In this document: in pieces, positions 34,108-43,316 of the stretch
How positions within the stretch are numbered: the stretch's first letter is position 1
How the letters are laid out: the number at the start of each line of letters is the position of its first letter
Assembly (NCBI RefSeq): GCF_027923705.1
Contig: NZ_AP026442.1
Coordinates: forward strand, 1 to 64,000
From: Cellulomonas sp. NTE-D12
GTDB lineage: Bacteria; Actinomycetota; Actinomycetes; Actinomycetales; Cellulomonadaceae
Length of the DNA stretch: 64,000 nucleotides
Direction: 5' to 3'
The notes under the pieces: generated by a model
What the model was told of the DNA's origin: nothing
The model's database searches: none
What the model saw: the letters and a program-made list of their open reading frames with translations, nothing else
Made by a program: the position numbers and the translations under genes

Positions 34108-34329
34108 GGGTCCTCCTCGGCCGCACGAGTTCACGGAAGCTGCGGCGGTGATGGGCCATGGCGCCGTATCGACGGCACCGGAGCGAGGTCCCGCCCGGAG
34201 CGTGAACCGAGTCTACGAACGCCGGACTGTGAGGCTCCTGCTCGAGTTGACCGTGGGTGAACGGCACCGCACCCTGGGGCACGTGGAGGGTCCGGTGGGA
34301 CGTCGCGGTCAGACGGCGGCCGTGCCCCG

Positions 34330-34392
34330 CGTGCCGGTTGGTCGGCTCAGCGTGCCGGTTGGTCGGCTCAGCGCACCCGTCGGGCGGCTCGG
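34330..34392. repeat. 21-bp tandem repeat before ctaG-like gene
   Basis: Two identical copies of CGTGCCGGTTGGTCGGCTCAG and a diverged third. The period keeps frame; the frame ending in TGA at 34442-34444 reads VPVGRLS-VPVGRLS-APVGRLG and its stop overlaps the GTG start of the next gene. The 333-bp gap 34108-34440 otherwise shows only the divergent promoter region. Confidence 0.75.
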
Positions 34393-34440
34393 CGCACTTG
34401 CACCACCGGGTGCGAGGGTCCCCGTCCAGGCTGCGGCGCT

Positions 34441-35508
34441 GTGAACCCCGGCCCGCTGACCACCGCGTCGGCGCTCGGCTCGTGGCAGGTCGACGCGCCG
34501 GCGCTCGTCCTGGTCGTGCTGGCCGGCGCTGGGTACCTCGTCGGCGTCCGGGCCGTCCGACGTGCGGGGACGGAGTGGTCGCCGCTGCGCTCGGCCGCCT
34601 TCCTGGCCGGCCTGGTGCTGGTGGTCGCCTCGACCTGCTGGTTCGTGGGCGTGTACGCGCACCTGCTGTTCTGGGTGTTCACGCTGCAGGTCTGCTTGCT
34701 GCTGCTCGTCGCGCCCCTGCTGCTCGGCGTCGGTGCCCCGGTCGCGCTGGTCGCCGCCGTCCGCGGGCGCGGGCGCGGTGCGCCGCTCGACGGCGACGAA
34801 GCGCGGGAGTCGCGGCGGCCGCTGCTGCTGCGCGTGCTCGGTGCGCCGGGCGTCGGTCCGCTGCTGCTGATCGTGGTCACGGTGCTGGTGTTCTTCACGC
34901 CGCTGCTGGGTGCTGCTCTGCGGCATCCGCCCGTCTTCCACTCCGTCCACCTGCTCCTGCTGGCCGCGGGCCTGGTGCTGGCGCTCCCCGTGACGGACGA
35001 GGGGATGACGCTCAGCTCCCTCGGTTACGCGGCGCTGATCGGCCTGGGCTTCCTCGAGTTCCTCCTCGACGCCATCCCGGGCATCGCGCTCCGGCTGCAC
35101 GGCAGCCTGCTGGCCCCCGAGTACTGGTCGGTGCTGCACCGCGGCTGGGGTCCGGCGCCGTTGGACGACCAGCACCTGGCCGGCGGCATGCTGTGGTTCT
35201 TCGGCGAGGCGGGCGACCTGCCGTTCCTGGTGATCGCGATGATCGCCTGGATCCGGGCCGACGCGCGCGAGGCGGAGCGCATCGACCGCGCCCTCGACCT
35301 GGTGTCGGCCGAGCCGACCTCGGCCGCCACCGGCGCACCCACCACCGCCATCCCGGCCGGCGAGGGCGACGCTCCGGTCGCCGCGACGGCCCCGCCGCTC
35401 GACCGGCCCTGGTGGGAGACCGATGCCGGCGTCTTCGGCGAGGAGCGCGCCAGACGGTACGGCTGGACGACCCGCGAGGGGCAGGGCGGTGCTCAGGGTC
35501 CGTCCTGA
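34441..35508 (+). CDS. CtaG-like cytochrome c oxidase assembly factor
   Basis: A 355-residue polytopic membrane protein of the caa3-type CtaG family (DUF1404-like), proposed to help build the copper centre of cytochrome oxidase. It has about seven hydrophobic segments, including VLVVLAGAGYLVGVRAVRR and VQVCLLLLVAPLLLGVGAPV-like stretches, and conserved histidines in YAHLLFW, HPPVFHSVHLL and DQHLAGG, which are candidates for metal or heme contact. The GTG start overlaps a possible upstream leader ORF. The C-terminal tail is soluble. Confidence 0.85.
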   Translation: MNPGPLTTASALGSWQVDAPALVLVVLAGAGYLVGVRAVRRAGTEWSPLRSAAFLAGLVLVVASTCWFVGVYAHLLFWVFTLQVCLLLLVAPLLLGVGAPVALVAAVRGRGRGAPLDGDEARESRRPLLLRVLGAPGVGPLLLIVVTVLVFFTPLLGAALRHPPVFHSVHLLLLAAGLVLALPVTDEGMTLSSLGYAALIGLGFLEFLLDAIPGIALRLHGSLLAPEYWSVLHRGWGPAPLDDQHLAGGMLWFFGEAGDLPFLVIAMIAWIRADAREAERIDRALDLVSAEPTSAATGAPTTAIPAGEGDAPVAATAPPLDRPWWETDAGVFGEERARRYGWTTREGQGGAQGPS

Positions 35509-35640
35509 CACCGTGCGGGATGACGCCGACATGCCGGCACCGTGCGGCTGCCGTCCGCGGGGTTCGGTCGCCCGTTCCGGGCCGTGACCCGTGAGTGACG
35601 TGGCAGGCTCGTCGCGGGTCAGGGGGACCGCGAGGGGGCG

Positions 35641-37722
35641 ATGGTGATGGCGGAGTCGGGTCGCACGGCTGGACGGGCTCGTGAGGTCCGGTCGGGTCGT
35701 CGGACGGGGACGACGGTGGCGGCCGTGCTGGCCGTCGTCGGGCTCGGCATCGTCGGGCTCGCCGGGTGCTCGCCGCACCGCCCGACCCCGAAGGCGGAGG
35801 CCGACGCGCTCGCCGCCGCGTTGACGTCCGGCGGCTTCTCGCACGTCGCGCTCGCGGCGGGCGCGCCGGACGCCGCCGCGCTGACCGCGGCACGGACCGC
35901 CGCGTTCGCCGGCCTCGACGGCGCCACCCCCACCGTGTCGGTCGCGTCGGTCTCCGTCGACCCGAAGGAGAGCACGAAGGCGACGGCGGGGCTGCACTGG
36001 GAGTGGGACCTGGGCACCGCGAAGCCGTGGACGTACGACGTGACGACGCAGCTGGACCTGGTCGAGGCCGGCGGGACGCAGGCCTGGAAGGCGCACTGGC
36101 GCACCTCCCTGCTCGCGCCCGACCTGGCCGACGGCGAGGTGCTCACCGAGCAGCGGGTGGCGGCCCAGCGCGGCACGGTGCTCGCGGGCAACGGCGACCC
36201 GATCATCACGCCACGGCCGGTGTGGCGGGTCGGCATCGACAAGACCCACGTGGACGCCTCGGGCCAGGACGCCGCCGCCCGAGCGCTGGCCACGGCCCTC
36301 GGCATGGACCCCGCGGCGTACGCGGCGCAGGTGGCGGCGGTCGGCCCCAAGGCGTTCGTCGAGGCGATCACCGTGCGGCAGGGCGACGCGACGTACGACA
36401 TCGGCGCGCTGCGCAAGCTCGCCGGCGTCAACACCGTGAACGACTCCCTGCCGCTGGCGCCGACCCGCCTGTTCGCGCGGCCGATCCTCGGGCAGGTCGG
36501 TCAGGCGACCAAGGAGATCGTGGACGGGTCGCACGGCGCGATCGTCGCCGGCGACCTCGCAGGCCTCTCGGGGCTCGAGCGGCAGTACGACGAGCAGCTG
36601 CGCGGCAGGCCGGGGCTGACCGTGCTGGCCACGGCCGGTGCGGTGAAGCGACAGCTGTTCCACACCGACGCCGTGGCCGGGGTCCCGCTAGGGACCACGC
36701 TCGACGTGCGGCTGCAGACGACGGCGGAGCAGATCCTCGCGCCGGTGCAGGGCAATGCCGCGCTCGTCGTCATCCGGCCCTCGACCGGCGAGATCCTGGC
36801 CGCGGCCAGCGGACCCAACGGCGACGGGACGTCGACCGCGACCGTCGGTCAGTACGCGCCGGGGTCGACGTTCAAGGTGGCCGGCGCCCTGGGGCTGCTG
36901 CGGGCGGGCCTGACCCCGGACAGCACCATGCCGTGCCCCGGCAAGGCCGTGGTCGACGGGTACACCTTCAACAACGTGCCGGACTACCCCGCGTCGGCCC
37001 TCGGTGACATCCCGCTGCGCACCGCCTTCGCGCACTCGTGCAACACCGCCTTCGTCGGCCAGGCCGGGACCGTCGACGCGAACGCCCTGCTCGCGGCGGC
37101 ACGCTCCCTGGGCCTGGACCCGGCCCCGTCGCTCGGGTTCCCTGCGTTCCTCGCCTCCGTGCCGACGGACTCGACCGGGACGGACCACGCGGCGTCGATG
37201 ATCGGGCAGGGTCGGGTGCTCGCCTCTCCGCTCGGCATGGCGACGGTCGCGGCGTCCGTCGCGGCCGGCCACACGGTGACGCCGGTGCTGGTCAAGGCCT
37301 CGGCGGGGACTGCGACGGCGGGCGCGGCCCCGGCCGGGTCGGCGTCAGGTGCGACGAGCCCTACGGCCGCGGCGTCGTCGTCGGGCGCCACGGGCGCAGC
37401 GGCGCCCAGCCCGTCCTCGTCGGCCACCGAGCCGGCGACCCCCGCCAAGCCCCTGACCCCGGAGGAGGCGACCACGTTGCGCACCCTGATGCGCGGCGTG
37501 GTCACCGACGGGACGGCGACGATGCTGCGCGACGTGCCGGCACCCGAGGTGGACGCCAAGACCGGCACCGCGCAGTTCCAGGGCCCGCAGGGCCTGGCGA
37601 ACCACGCCTGGATGATCGCGATCCACGGGGACCTCGCCGTCGCGGCCTTCGTCGAGACGGGTGACCTCGGGGCGACGACCGCCGGGCCGCTGGTGCACCA
37701 GCTGCTGCTCGCGGCTGGCTGA
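35641..37722 (+). CDS. Penicillin-binding lipoprotein with NTF2-like domain
   Basis: A 693-residue class B transpeptidase. The N terminus has a lipobox GLAGCS with Cys at residue 43, so it is anchored as a lipoprotein. An NTF2-like/MecA-N domain of about 110 residues is followed by the PBP dimer segment (EQRVAAQRGTVLAGNGDPI) and the transpeptidase with S409-T-F-K412, S466-C-N468 and K640-T-G642. An Ala/Ser-rich loop (about residues 555-600) interrupts the latter domain before KTG. It should cross-link peptidoglycan; mycobacterial Rv2864c is a comparable lipoprotein. It may also have low beta-lactam affinity as seen for other MecA-N proteins, which is not shown here. Confidence 0.92.
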   Translation: MVMAESGRTAGRAREVRSGRRTGTTVAAVLAVVGLGIVGLAGCSPHRPTPKAEADALAAALTSGGFSHVALAAGAPDAAALTAARTAAFAGLDGATPTVSVASVSVDPKESTKATAGLHWEWDLGTAKPWTYDVTTQLDLVEAGGTQAWKAHWRTSLLAPDLADGEVLTEQRVAAQRGTVLAGNGDPIITPRPVWRVGIDKTHVDASGQDAAARALATALGMDPAAYAAQVAAVGPKAFVEAITVRQGDATYDIGALRKLAGVNTVNDSLPLAPTRLFARPILGQVGQATKEIVDGSHGAIVAGDLAGLSGLERQYDEQLRGRPGLTVLATAGAVKRQLFHTDAVAGVPLGTTLDVRLQTTAEQILAPVQGNAALVVIRPSTGEILAAASGPNGDGTSTATVGQYAPGSTFKVAGALGLLRAGLTPDSTMPCPGKAVVDGYTFNNVPDYPASALGDIPLRTAFAHSCNTAFVGQAGTVDANALLAAARSLGLDPAPSLGFPAFLASVPTDSTGTDHAASMIGQGRVLASPLGMATVAASVAAGHTVTPVLVKASAGTATAGAAPAGSASGATSPTAAASSSGATGAAAPSPSSSATEPATPAKPLTPEEATTLRTLMRGVVTDGTATMLRDVPAPEVDAKTGTAQFQGPQGLANHAWMIAIHGDLAVAAFVETGDLGATTAGPLVHQLLLAAG

Positions 37723-37894
37723 CCGCTCGGCGTCGAGAACCACCTCTGACCAGGCGTTCCACACCCGTCGTCGCCCGTCCCCGCCGGTCGTCGTCGACCT
37801 CGTGACCGCGTCCGACGGCAGCCTCCGGCAGGGCTAGCGTGAGAGACGGCTCCCGCACATCGGTGTGCGAGAGGCGTCCCGACAGGAGTGCATG

Positions 37895-38944
37895 ATGCGC
37901 GCAGTCGTCGTCTCGGCCGTTGACAGCTACTCGTTGGCCGAGCTGCCCGACCCGGTGCTGCAGGACTCGACCGATGTGATCGTCCGCGTCCGGGCGACCA
38001 CGGTGTGCGGAAGTGACGCGCACCTGATCGCCGGCCACATGGGGCCGATCCCGCCCGAGGGGTTCCCACTCGGCCACGAGCTGGTCGGCGAGGTGGTGGA
38101 GGTCGGGGCGGCGGTCCGGAACGTGGCGCCCGGTGACCGGGTGGCCGCGCCGGCGGCGCCGTGGTGCGGGACGTGTGCCGCGTGCCGCGCCGGGCAGATC
38201 CAGCGGTGCCTGCGCGGCGGCATCTTCGGTGCGGGTCCGGCGTTCGGCGGCCTGGGTGGTGCGCAGGCGGAGCTGGTGCGGGTGCCGTGGGCGGACAGCT
38301 GCCTGTCGCGCGTGCCCGACGGTGTGACCGACGCACAGGCTCTGACGGTCGGGGACATCCTGTCGACCGGGTGGACCGCGGTGAAGCAGGCGGTCAGCGC
38401 GCCCGGGCAGACGCTGGTGGTGTTCGGTGCAGGGCCGGTGGGCCTGTCCGCCGTGCACACCGCGCGGCTGCACGGCGTGCGGCAGGTGATCGCGGTGGAC
38501 AGCATCGCCGAGCGGCTCGAGCTCGCGCGGGCCATGGGCGCCGACCACGTGGTGGACCCGACAGCGGTGGACGTCGCCACTGCCGTGGCCGACCTGACGG
38601 CGGGCCGCGGTGCCGAGGCCATCGTCGACGCCGTCGGGGTGCCGGCGACTATCGGCGCGTGGTTCGACGTCGCCGGCCTCGGCGCACACGTCGGCATGGT
38701 GGGCATCCCGGCGGGGCCCGTGCCGCTCGCGCTCGGCGCGCTGCAGATGAAGAACGTGTCGCTGTGGACCGGTCTGGGCGACCTGGGCCACATGGACATG
38801 CTGCTGGCGATGATCGAGGCCGGCCGGCTCGACCCGAGCCCGATGTTCACCGACACCGTGCCGTTCGACGCGATCGAGGCGGCGATCGCCGACTTCGTCG
38901 CGCGCAAGCCCGGCCTGGTCAAGCAGCTGGTCACCGTGCCCTGA
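37895..38944 (+). CDS. Zinc-dependent alcohol dehydrogenase
   Basis: A 349-residue medium-chain dehydrogenase. Catalytic zinc ligands are in TTVCGSDAH and GHELVGEV. The structural zinc set C-x2-C-x2-C-x7-C is complete (WCGTCAACRAGQIQRC). The NAD(P) Rossmann motif is VVFGAGPVGLSAVHTARL, followed by AVDSIAERLE, whose Asp suggests NAD(H). Of two adjacent ATG codons the second (37895) is better spaced from AGGAG. The substrate is unknown; the sequence resembles Fdh- and threonine-dehydrogenase-like members. Confidence 0.92.
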   Translation: MRAVVVSAVDSYSLAELPDPVLQDSTDVIVRVRATTVCGSDAHLIAGHMGPIPPEGFPLGHELVGEVVEVGAAVRNVAPGDRVAAPAAPWCGTCAACRAGQIQRCLRGGIFGAGPAFGGLGGAQAELVRVPWADSCLSRVPDGVTDAQALTVGDILSTGWTAVKQAVSAPGQTLVVFGAGPVGLSAVHTARLHGVRQVIAVDSIAERLELARAMGADHVVDPTAVDVATAVADLTAGRGAEAIVDAVGVPATIGAWFDVAGLGAHVGMVGIPAGPVPLALGALQMKNVSLWTGLGDLGHMDMLLAMIEAGRLDPSPMFTDTVPFDAIEAAIADFVARKPGLVKQLVTVP

Positions 38945-38960
38945 CCTGCGGCTGAGCTGC

Positions 38961-38993
38961 GAGCGGGCGGTCGCGTCGCGCGGCCGCCCGCTC
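38961..38993. terminator. Hairpin between converging genes
   Basis: GAGCGGGCGG pairs with CCGCCCGCTC around a 13-base loop, between the convergent alcohol dehydrogenase and Pro-rich membrane protein genes. Confidence 0.7.
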
Positions 38994-39007
38994 CGGCGCC
39001 GCGGCGG

Positions 39008-39829
39008 CTACGGGCGGTTGTAGCTGCAGCTCGAGAGGGGCAGCCGCAAGGCGCTGCGCAACCGTGAGCTGGCGAGCGCCCTCGCGTCGTTCAGCGTCCG
39101 GTCCTGCGCCTGGTTCGCCGACAGGTATCCGGGGTTCTGCGAGGCCGTCTGGACGAAGGCGTCGTACTGCTCGATCGCCGTGATCAGCCCGTCCGCGGCC
39201 GGCCGCTGGGACGCGGAGAACGGGATCGTCTTGAGGGCCGCGAGGAACTTCTCGTCACCCTGCAGCTGCAGCACCATCTGGTCGGGCCGCACCTTGAAGT
39301 CCTGGGACCTGATCGTGTTGCTCATCGCGGACCAGTCAGGGTAGGACGCGTTGACCGCGCGGACGTACGCCGTGGCGGCGGCGGAGGCGCCGAACGGCGC
39401 ACGCTCCGAGCCGCAGGCGGCGTGCTGCTGCCGGACGACGGGCAGCGCGATGGCGCCCATGACGACGATGAAGACGAGCACGCCGAGCCCGACGAGCCAC
39501 GGCAGCGCGCGCGAGGACCGGCGGGGAGGCGGGGAGAGGTACGGCCGGTAGGGCTGCGCGTAGCCCTGCGGGTACGGCTGCTGGTACGGCGAACCGTAGG
39601 GCGGGTAGCCGGGCTGCGCCGGCGGCTGGTAGGGCTGCTGGGCCGGCGGCTGGTACGGCGAGCCGTACGGCTGCTGCGCCGGCTGGCCGTAGGGCTGGGC
39701 GCTCGGCGGCGCGTACGGCTGCGAGCTCGGCGGCGTGAACGGCTGGGGGCTGGGTGGCGTGAACGGCGGCGGGGCCGGCTGGCCGTAGGGCTGCTGGTCA
39801 GGGGGCTGGGGCTCGTACGGCCACGTCAC
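39008..39829 (-). CDS. Hypothetical protein with Pro/Gln/Tyr-rich tail and one membrane helix
   Basis: A protein of about 273 residues with no family I recognise. The first 105 residues are low-complexity Pro/Gln/Tyr (repeats such as QPYGQPA and QPYQPP), followed by a basic stretch and one membrane helix (WLVGLGVLVFIVVMGAIALPVV). The outside part of about 150 residues is helical, with two cysteines (HAACGS and LSSCSYN) that may form a disulfide. Similar Pro/Tyr-rich tails occur in actinobacterial membrane proteins that cluster at the envelope. The GTG start is uncertain; an in-frame TTG lies 10 codons upstream. Confidence 0.75.
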   Translation of the reverse strand: MTWPYEPQPPDQQPYGQPAPPPFTPPSPQPFTPPSSQPYAPPSAQPYGQPAQQPYGSPYQPPAQQPYQPPAQPGYPPYGSPYQQPYPQGYAQPYRPYLSPPPRRSSRALPWLVGLGVLVFIVVMGAIALPVVRQQHAACGSERAPFGASAAATAYVRAVNASYPDWSAMSNTIRSQDFKVRPDQMVLQLQGDEKFLAALKTIPFSASQRPAADGLITAIEQYDAFVQTASQNPGYLSANQAQDRTLNDARALASSRLRSALRLPLSSCSYNRP

Positions 39830-39902
39830 GGCGTCACGGTAGGACGGTGACTGCCGCAAGGGGACGCGTTCGGCTGTGCAGGCCCCGTCGCGGGGCCTGA
39901 TT

Positions 39903-40439
39903 TCATCCGGCAGTGGCGGGCGCCAGGTCCAGACGGAAGTACGCGCTGTGCGGATCGGGCCGGTAGTCGCCGAACGGTCCGCACGGGACGAACCCGGCTC
40001 GCGTGTACAGGCGATGGGCCGGTGCGAAGAAGTCGTGCGTGCCCGTCTCGAGGTGCACGGTTCGGTAGCCGCGGGCGGTCGCCTCCGCCAGGGCGGTGTC
40101 GAGCAGGACGGTGCCGATGCCGCGACCGCGGGCCGCCGGGGCGGTCCGCATCGACTTCAGCTCGCCGCCGTGCGGGTGCAGCTCCTTGAGTGCGACGGTG
40201 CCGAGCAGCGTCCCGTCCGACGTGCGGGCGGTCCAGAACGTCAGCGCCGGCGCCGTCAGCGCCGACGGGTCGAGGGCGTGCACCGACTCGGCCGGCGAGG
40301 TGGCGTGCATGTCGTCCAGATGGTCCTGCAGGAGGGCGACGACGTCGGGGCGCAGCGGGTCGTCCATCGAGACGGTCACGGAAGTCGGCTGCGCGGTCGG
40401 CTCGGCGGCGGTCCGGTCGTCGTGCTGGGCGAGATCCAT
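39903..40439 (-). CDS. GNAT-family N-acetyltransferase
   Basis: A 178-residue acetyl-CoA-dependent acyltransferase. Motif A, the acetyl-CoA loop, is MRTAPAARGRGIGTVLLDTA (the R-x-x-G-x-G/A pattern), preceded by VALKELHPHGGELKS and followed by LYTRAGFVPCGPFGDY in motif B. The acceptor is unknown. It is followed on the same strand by the Pro-rich membrane protein, with 73 bp between, and is probably a separate unit. Confidence 0.88.
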   Translation of the reverse strand: MDLAQHDDRTAAEPTAQPTSVTVSMDDPLRPDVVALLQDHLDDMHATSPAESVHALDPSALTAPALTFWTARTSDGTLLGTVALKELHPHGGELKSMRTAPAARGRGIGTVLLDTALAEATARGYRTVHLETGTHDFFAPAHRLYTRAGFVPCGPFGDYRPDPHSAYFRLDLAPATAG

Positions 40440-40570
40440 CCGACCATCCTGCAGGGCACCCGTGGTCCATCCGCAACCGGGCAGACGGCTGACCGAACGG
40501 GCCGGTCTGGTCCGGGCGAGCGGGCCGGTCCGGGCGTCGTCCGACCCGGCGAGACGGGTCCGGCTCGCGC

Positions 40571-41194
40571 TCAGCCGCGCTGCCGGCCCTCGAGGAACCC
40601 GCGCGCCAGCACGTGCCCGTCCAGGTGCGGCACCAGGTGCCGGACGGCGGTGGCGTGCGAGTCACCCGCCGCACGCTGGCCCTGCGCCCGGACGGTGGCG
40701 GCCGTCAGCAGCTCGTCGGGCACGGCCGTGCCCAGGGCGAACAGGTGGAAGCCGTACCGGTGGTCGCCGTGACCGGGCAGCGGCCGCGGACCGTGGTAGC
40801 CGGTGCGGCCCCGCCGGTCCGGCAGCCAGCGGATGCCCGGCCGGTCCGGCACCAGCTCGCCCTCGGCCACTCCGGTCAGATCGGCAGGGAGCAGGGCGGC
40901 GAGGTGGATCCCCGGCTCGGCGAAGGGGACGTCGACGTCCTCCATCACCAGCAGCAGCTCCGCGGTGCCCGCCGGGACCGGCGCCCAGCGCAGCTCCGGC
41001 GAGAGGTTGGCTCCACGTCCGAGGCCGGAGTGTCGGCGGTCGATCACCCCGCCGTGCGGGAACGCCGGGCTGGTCAGCTCGATCGTCGTCGGGCTGGCGA
41101 GCTCCGGGGCGTGGCGCAGGCTGCGGGTGGGTCCGGGGCGGCGGCCGCGCAGGGCGACGCCGAGAGGCCAGAGCCAGACGTCGCGATGGGGCAC
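40571..41194 (-). CDS. YbhB/YbcL-type phosphatidylethanolamine-binding-like protein
   Basis: A 207-residue PEBP-fold protein. The family marks are DVDVPF (ligand site), NLSPELRW, YHGPRPLPGHGDHRYGFHLF (compare GPxPPxGxHxY-F) and a C-terminal LARGFLEGR. Bacterial members are of unknown function; some bind phospholipid or kinase-like partners in other organisms. A GGAGGA ribosome site precedes GTG 41194. About 62 bp separate it from the MarR gene upstream, on the same strand, so they may share a promoter. Confidence 0.88.
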   Translation of the reverse strand: MPHRDVWLWPLGVALRGRRPGPTRSLRHAPELASPTTIELTSPAFPHGGVIDRRHSGLGRGANLSPELRWAPVPAGTAELLLVMEDVDVPFAEPGIHLAALLPADLTGVAEGELVPDRPGIRWLPDRRGRTGYHGPRPLPGHGDHRYGFHLFALGTAVPDELLTAATVRAQGQRAAGDSHATAVRHLVPHLDGHVLARGFLEGRQRG

Positions 41195-41256
41195 AGGGTC
41201 CTCCGGTGGGGGGCGGGGCTGGTGGGCAGGCTGTGGGCGGCTGTCGGGTGGAGCCC

Positions 41257-41706
41257 TCAGGAGTCGGCGATGCGTTCCAGCACCTCGGCGGCGCGGGCGA
41301 GCACCGCGCGCTCGTCGTCGGTCAGCTCGGCGAGGCGGGCGTTCAGCCAGCCGACCCGCTGGGCGCGGACCTCGCTGGCGAGCCGATCGCCATCGGCGGT
41401 CAGGGAGAACAGGACGCGCCGGCCGTCGTGCGGGTCGCGCCCCCGGACCGCGAGGCCGCCCGCCGTGAGGCGGTTCACCGTCTGGCTCATGGAACCGGGC
41501 GTGACGTGCGCCCGGCCGCTGAGCTCGGACAGGGAGAGCGGACCGGCCTTGAGCAGCTGCGTCAGCGCGAACACCGCCGCGTCGCCGATCTCGCCGTGCG
41601 CGCGTTCGGAGCGGAACCGGCTGTAGAGGTGGGCGACCGCGGCGCGCACGCGCCCGCTGAGCTCGGGGATCGCCGGGGTGGACGGCTCAGTCGCTCGGTG
41701 TTGCAC
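41257..41706 (-). CDS. MarR-family transcriptional regulator
   Basis: A 149-residue MarR regulator. The winged helix covers about residues 45-110 (LSLSELSGRAHVTPGSMSQTVNRL, DPHDGRRVLFSLT with the wing D-x-R). It stands back to back with the DHA2-type exporter, sharing an 88-bp intergenic region with two direct repeats that likely are its binding sites. The arrangement predicts that ligand binding releases exporter expression. Confidence 0.93.
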   Translation of the reverse strand: MQHRATEPSTPAIPELSGRVRAAVAHLYSRFRSERAHGEIGDAAVFALTQLLKAGPLSLSELSGRAHVTPGSMSQTVNRLTAGGLAVRGRDPHDGRRVLFSLTADGDRLASEVRAQRVGWLNARLAELTDDERAVLARAAEVLERIADS

Positions 41707-41711
41707 AGTCG

Positions 41712-41749
41712 CTTAGTATACCGAAACAGATGCTGAGTACTACGAAACA
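41712..41749. promoter_or_regulatory. Direct-repeat operator between marR and exporter
   Basis: CTTAGTATACCGAAACA (41712) and CTGAGTACTACGAAACA (41733) agree in 13 of 17 bases and start 21 bp apart, two helical turns. They lie in the only AT-rich patch of the divergent region. Confidence 0.65.
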
Positions 41750-41794
41750 CCGGCGCTCGCGGCAGTGCCACCCGCGGAGCTCCTCGGAGGTGCG

Positions 41795-43210
41795 ATGACC
41801 AGGACGGACGAGCCCCCCACCGTGGTGGAGCGGCCGCCGAACCCGTTCGGCTGGCGGTTCAGCCTGCCGCTGCTGCTCGGCTCGACCCTGAACCCGATCA
41901 ACAGCTCGATGATCGCCGTCGGCCTCGTCTCGATCGCCGCCGACTTCCGCACCGGCCCGGCCGCGACGGCGTCGCTGGTCTCGGTGCTCTACCTGTGCAG
42001 CGCCGTGATGCAGCCGACCATGGGCAAGCTGTCCACCCTGTTCGGCCCCCGGCGGGTGTTCCAGGCCGGGGTCGCGGTGCTGCTGATCGGCGGGGTCGTC
42101 GGCGGCCTGGCCCCGAACCTGGGCGTGCTGCTCCTCTCGCGCGCGCTGATCGGCGTCGGCACGTCGGCGTGCTACCCGACGGCGATGGCGCTGGTCCGCC
42201 GCCGCGCGAGGACGACGGGTGCCGGGGTGCCCAGCCGGGTGCTCGGCAGCTTCTCGATCGCGGCGCAGATCACCGTGGTGATCGGCCTGCCGCTCGGCGG
42301 TGTGCTGGCCGGCTCGTTCGGGTGGCGGGCGCTGTTCTGGGTCAACGTGCCGCTCGCGGCGCTGGTGATCGCGTTCGCGGCGGTGGCGGTCGAGCGGGAC
42401 GAGCAGCTGCCGCGACGCGGTACGGCGGCGACCGTGGCGGCGCTGGACCTGCCCGGCATCGCGCTGTTCGCCGGCACGGTGGTGGCGCTGCTCGTCTTCC
42501 TCGGCGACCTCGCCCGGCCGCGGTGGTGGCTGCTCGCCGTGGCCGTCGTGCTCGGCGTGCTGCTCGTCGTCCGCGAGCGCCGCACCGCCACCCCGCTGCT
42601 CGACGTGGTGCTGCTCGGCCGCGACCGGCCGCTGCAGCGGACCTACGGCCGGGCGCTGCTCGCCGGGCTCGGCATGTACACGGCGCTGTACGGCGCCAGC
42701 CAGTGGCTCGAGGCCGCCGGCGGGTACTCCCCGGCGCAGGTGGGGCTGATCATGCTGCCGCTCTCGCTCGCCAGCATCGGCGCCGCACGGTTGGTATCCA
42801 CCCGCGGCTGGGTGCGCGCCCCGCTGGTGGTCGGCGCCGTGGTGCTGATCGCCGGCGGGACGGTGATGCAGGTGGTGCACGGGCGCTCGCCGATCGTCCT
42901 GCTGGTTGCCATGTCGGTGCTGTTCGGCCTGTCCAGCGGCTTCAGCAACGTGTCGAACCAGACGGCGCTGTACGTCCAGACGGCCGACGCCGACATCGCC
43001 ACCGCGTCGGGCCTGTCCCGCACGTTCGCCTACGTCGGCGCCATCTTCAGCTCCAGCCTGATCGGGCTGACCTTCGGTCCCCGGGTGTCCGACCACGGGT
43101 TCCACCTGCTCGGCTGGGCGGTGGTGGGCATCGGCACCGCATCGCTCCTGCTCACCGGCCTGGACCGGGCGATCCCCGGCCGGGTCGCGGTGCGCCGGCC
43201 CACCGCCTGA
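41795..43210 (+). CDS. DHA2-type MFS drug exporter
   Basis: A 471-residue H+-driven exporter of the EmrB/QacA group with up to 14 hydrophobic segments. Signature segments are TLNPINSSMIAVGLVSIAAD (helix 1 motif), the helix 2-3 loop GKLSTLFGPRRVF, and motif C-like VVIGLPLGGVLAGSFGWRAL. The start ATG 41795 follows GGAGG. It is divergent from the marR gene and probably controlled by it. Substrate range is unknown. Confidence 0.92.
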   Translation: MTRTDEPPTVVERPPNPFGWRFSLPLLLGSTLNPINSSMIAVGLVSIAADFRTGPAATASLVSVLYLCSAVMQPTMGKLSTLFGPRRVFQAGVAVLLIGGVVGGLAPNLGVLLLSRALIGVGTSACYPTAMALVRRRARTTGAGVPSRVLGSFSIAAQITVVIGLPLGGVLAGSFGWRALFWVNVPLAALVIAFAAVAVERDEQLPRRGTAATVAALDLPGIALFAGTVVALLVFLGDLARPRWWLLAVAVVLGVLLVVRERRTATPLLDVVLLGRDRPLQRTYGRALLAGLGMYTALYGASQWLEAAGGYSPAQVGLIMLPLSLASIGAARLVSTRGWVRAPLVVGAVVLIAGGTVMQVVHGRSPIVLLVAMSVLFGLSSGFSNVSNQTALYVQTADADIATASGLSRTFAYVGAIFSSSLIGLTFGPRVSDHGFHLLGWAVVGIGTASLLLTGLDRAIPGRVAVRRPTA

Positions 43211-43316
43211 CCGGCGGTTGTCCCGGTCCGTCGACCCCGACAGACTTGCCGTACCGGGCCCGCACGGACCCGGTGGGCGGCCCGCCGCGAGCGGGTGCGG
43301 ACGAGGGACGACGACG

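Noticed and set aside
34108..34440. Long plus-strand ORF 33704-34444 as a real gene
   Set aside because: Most of it is antisense to the yciI-like gene and shows no family; only its last part is kept as a possible leader.
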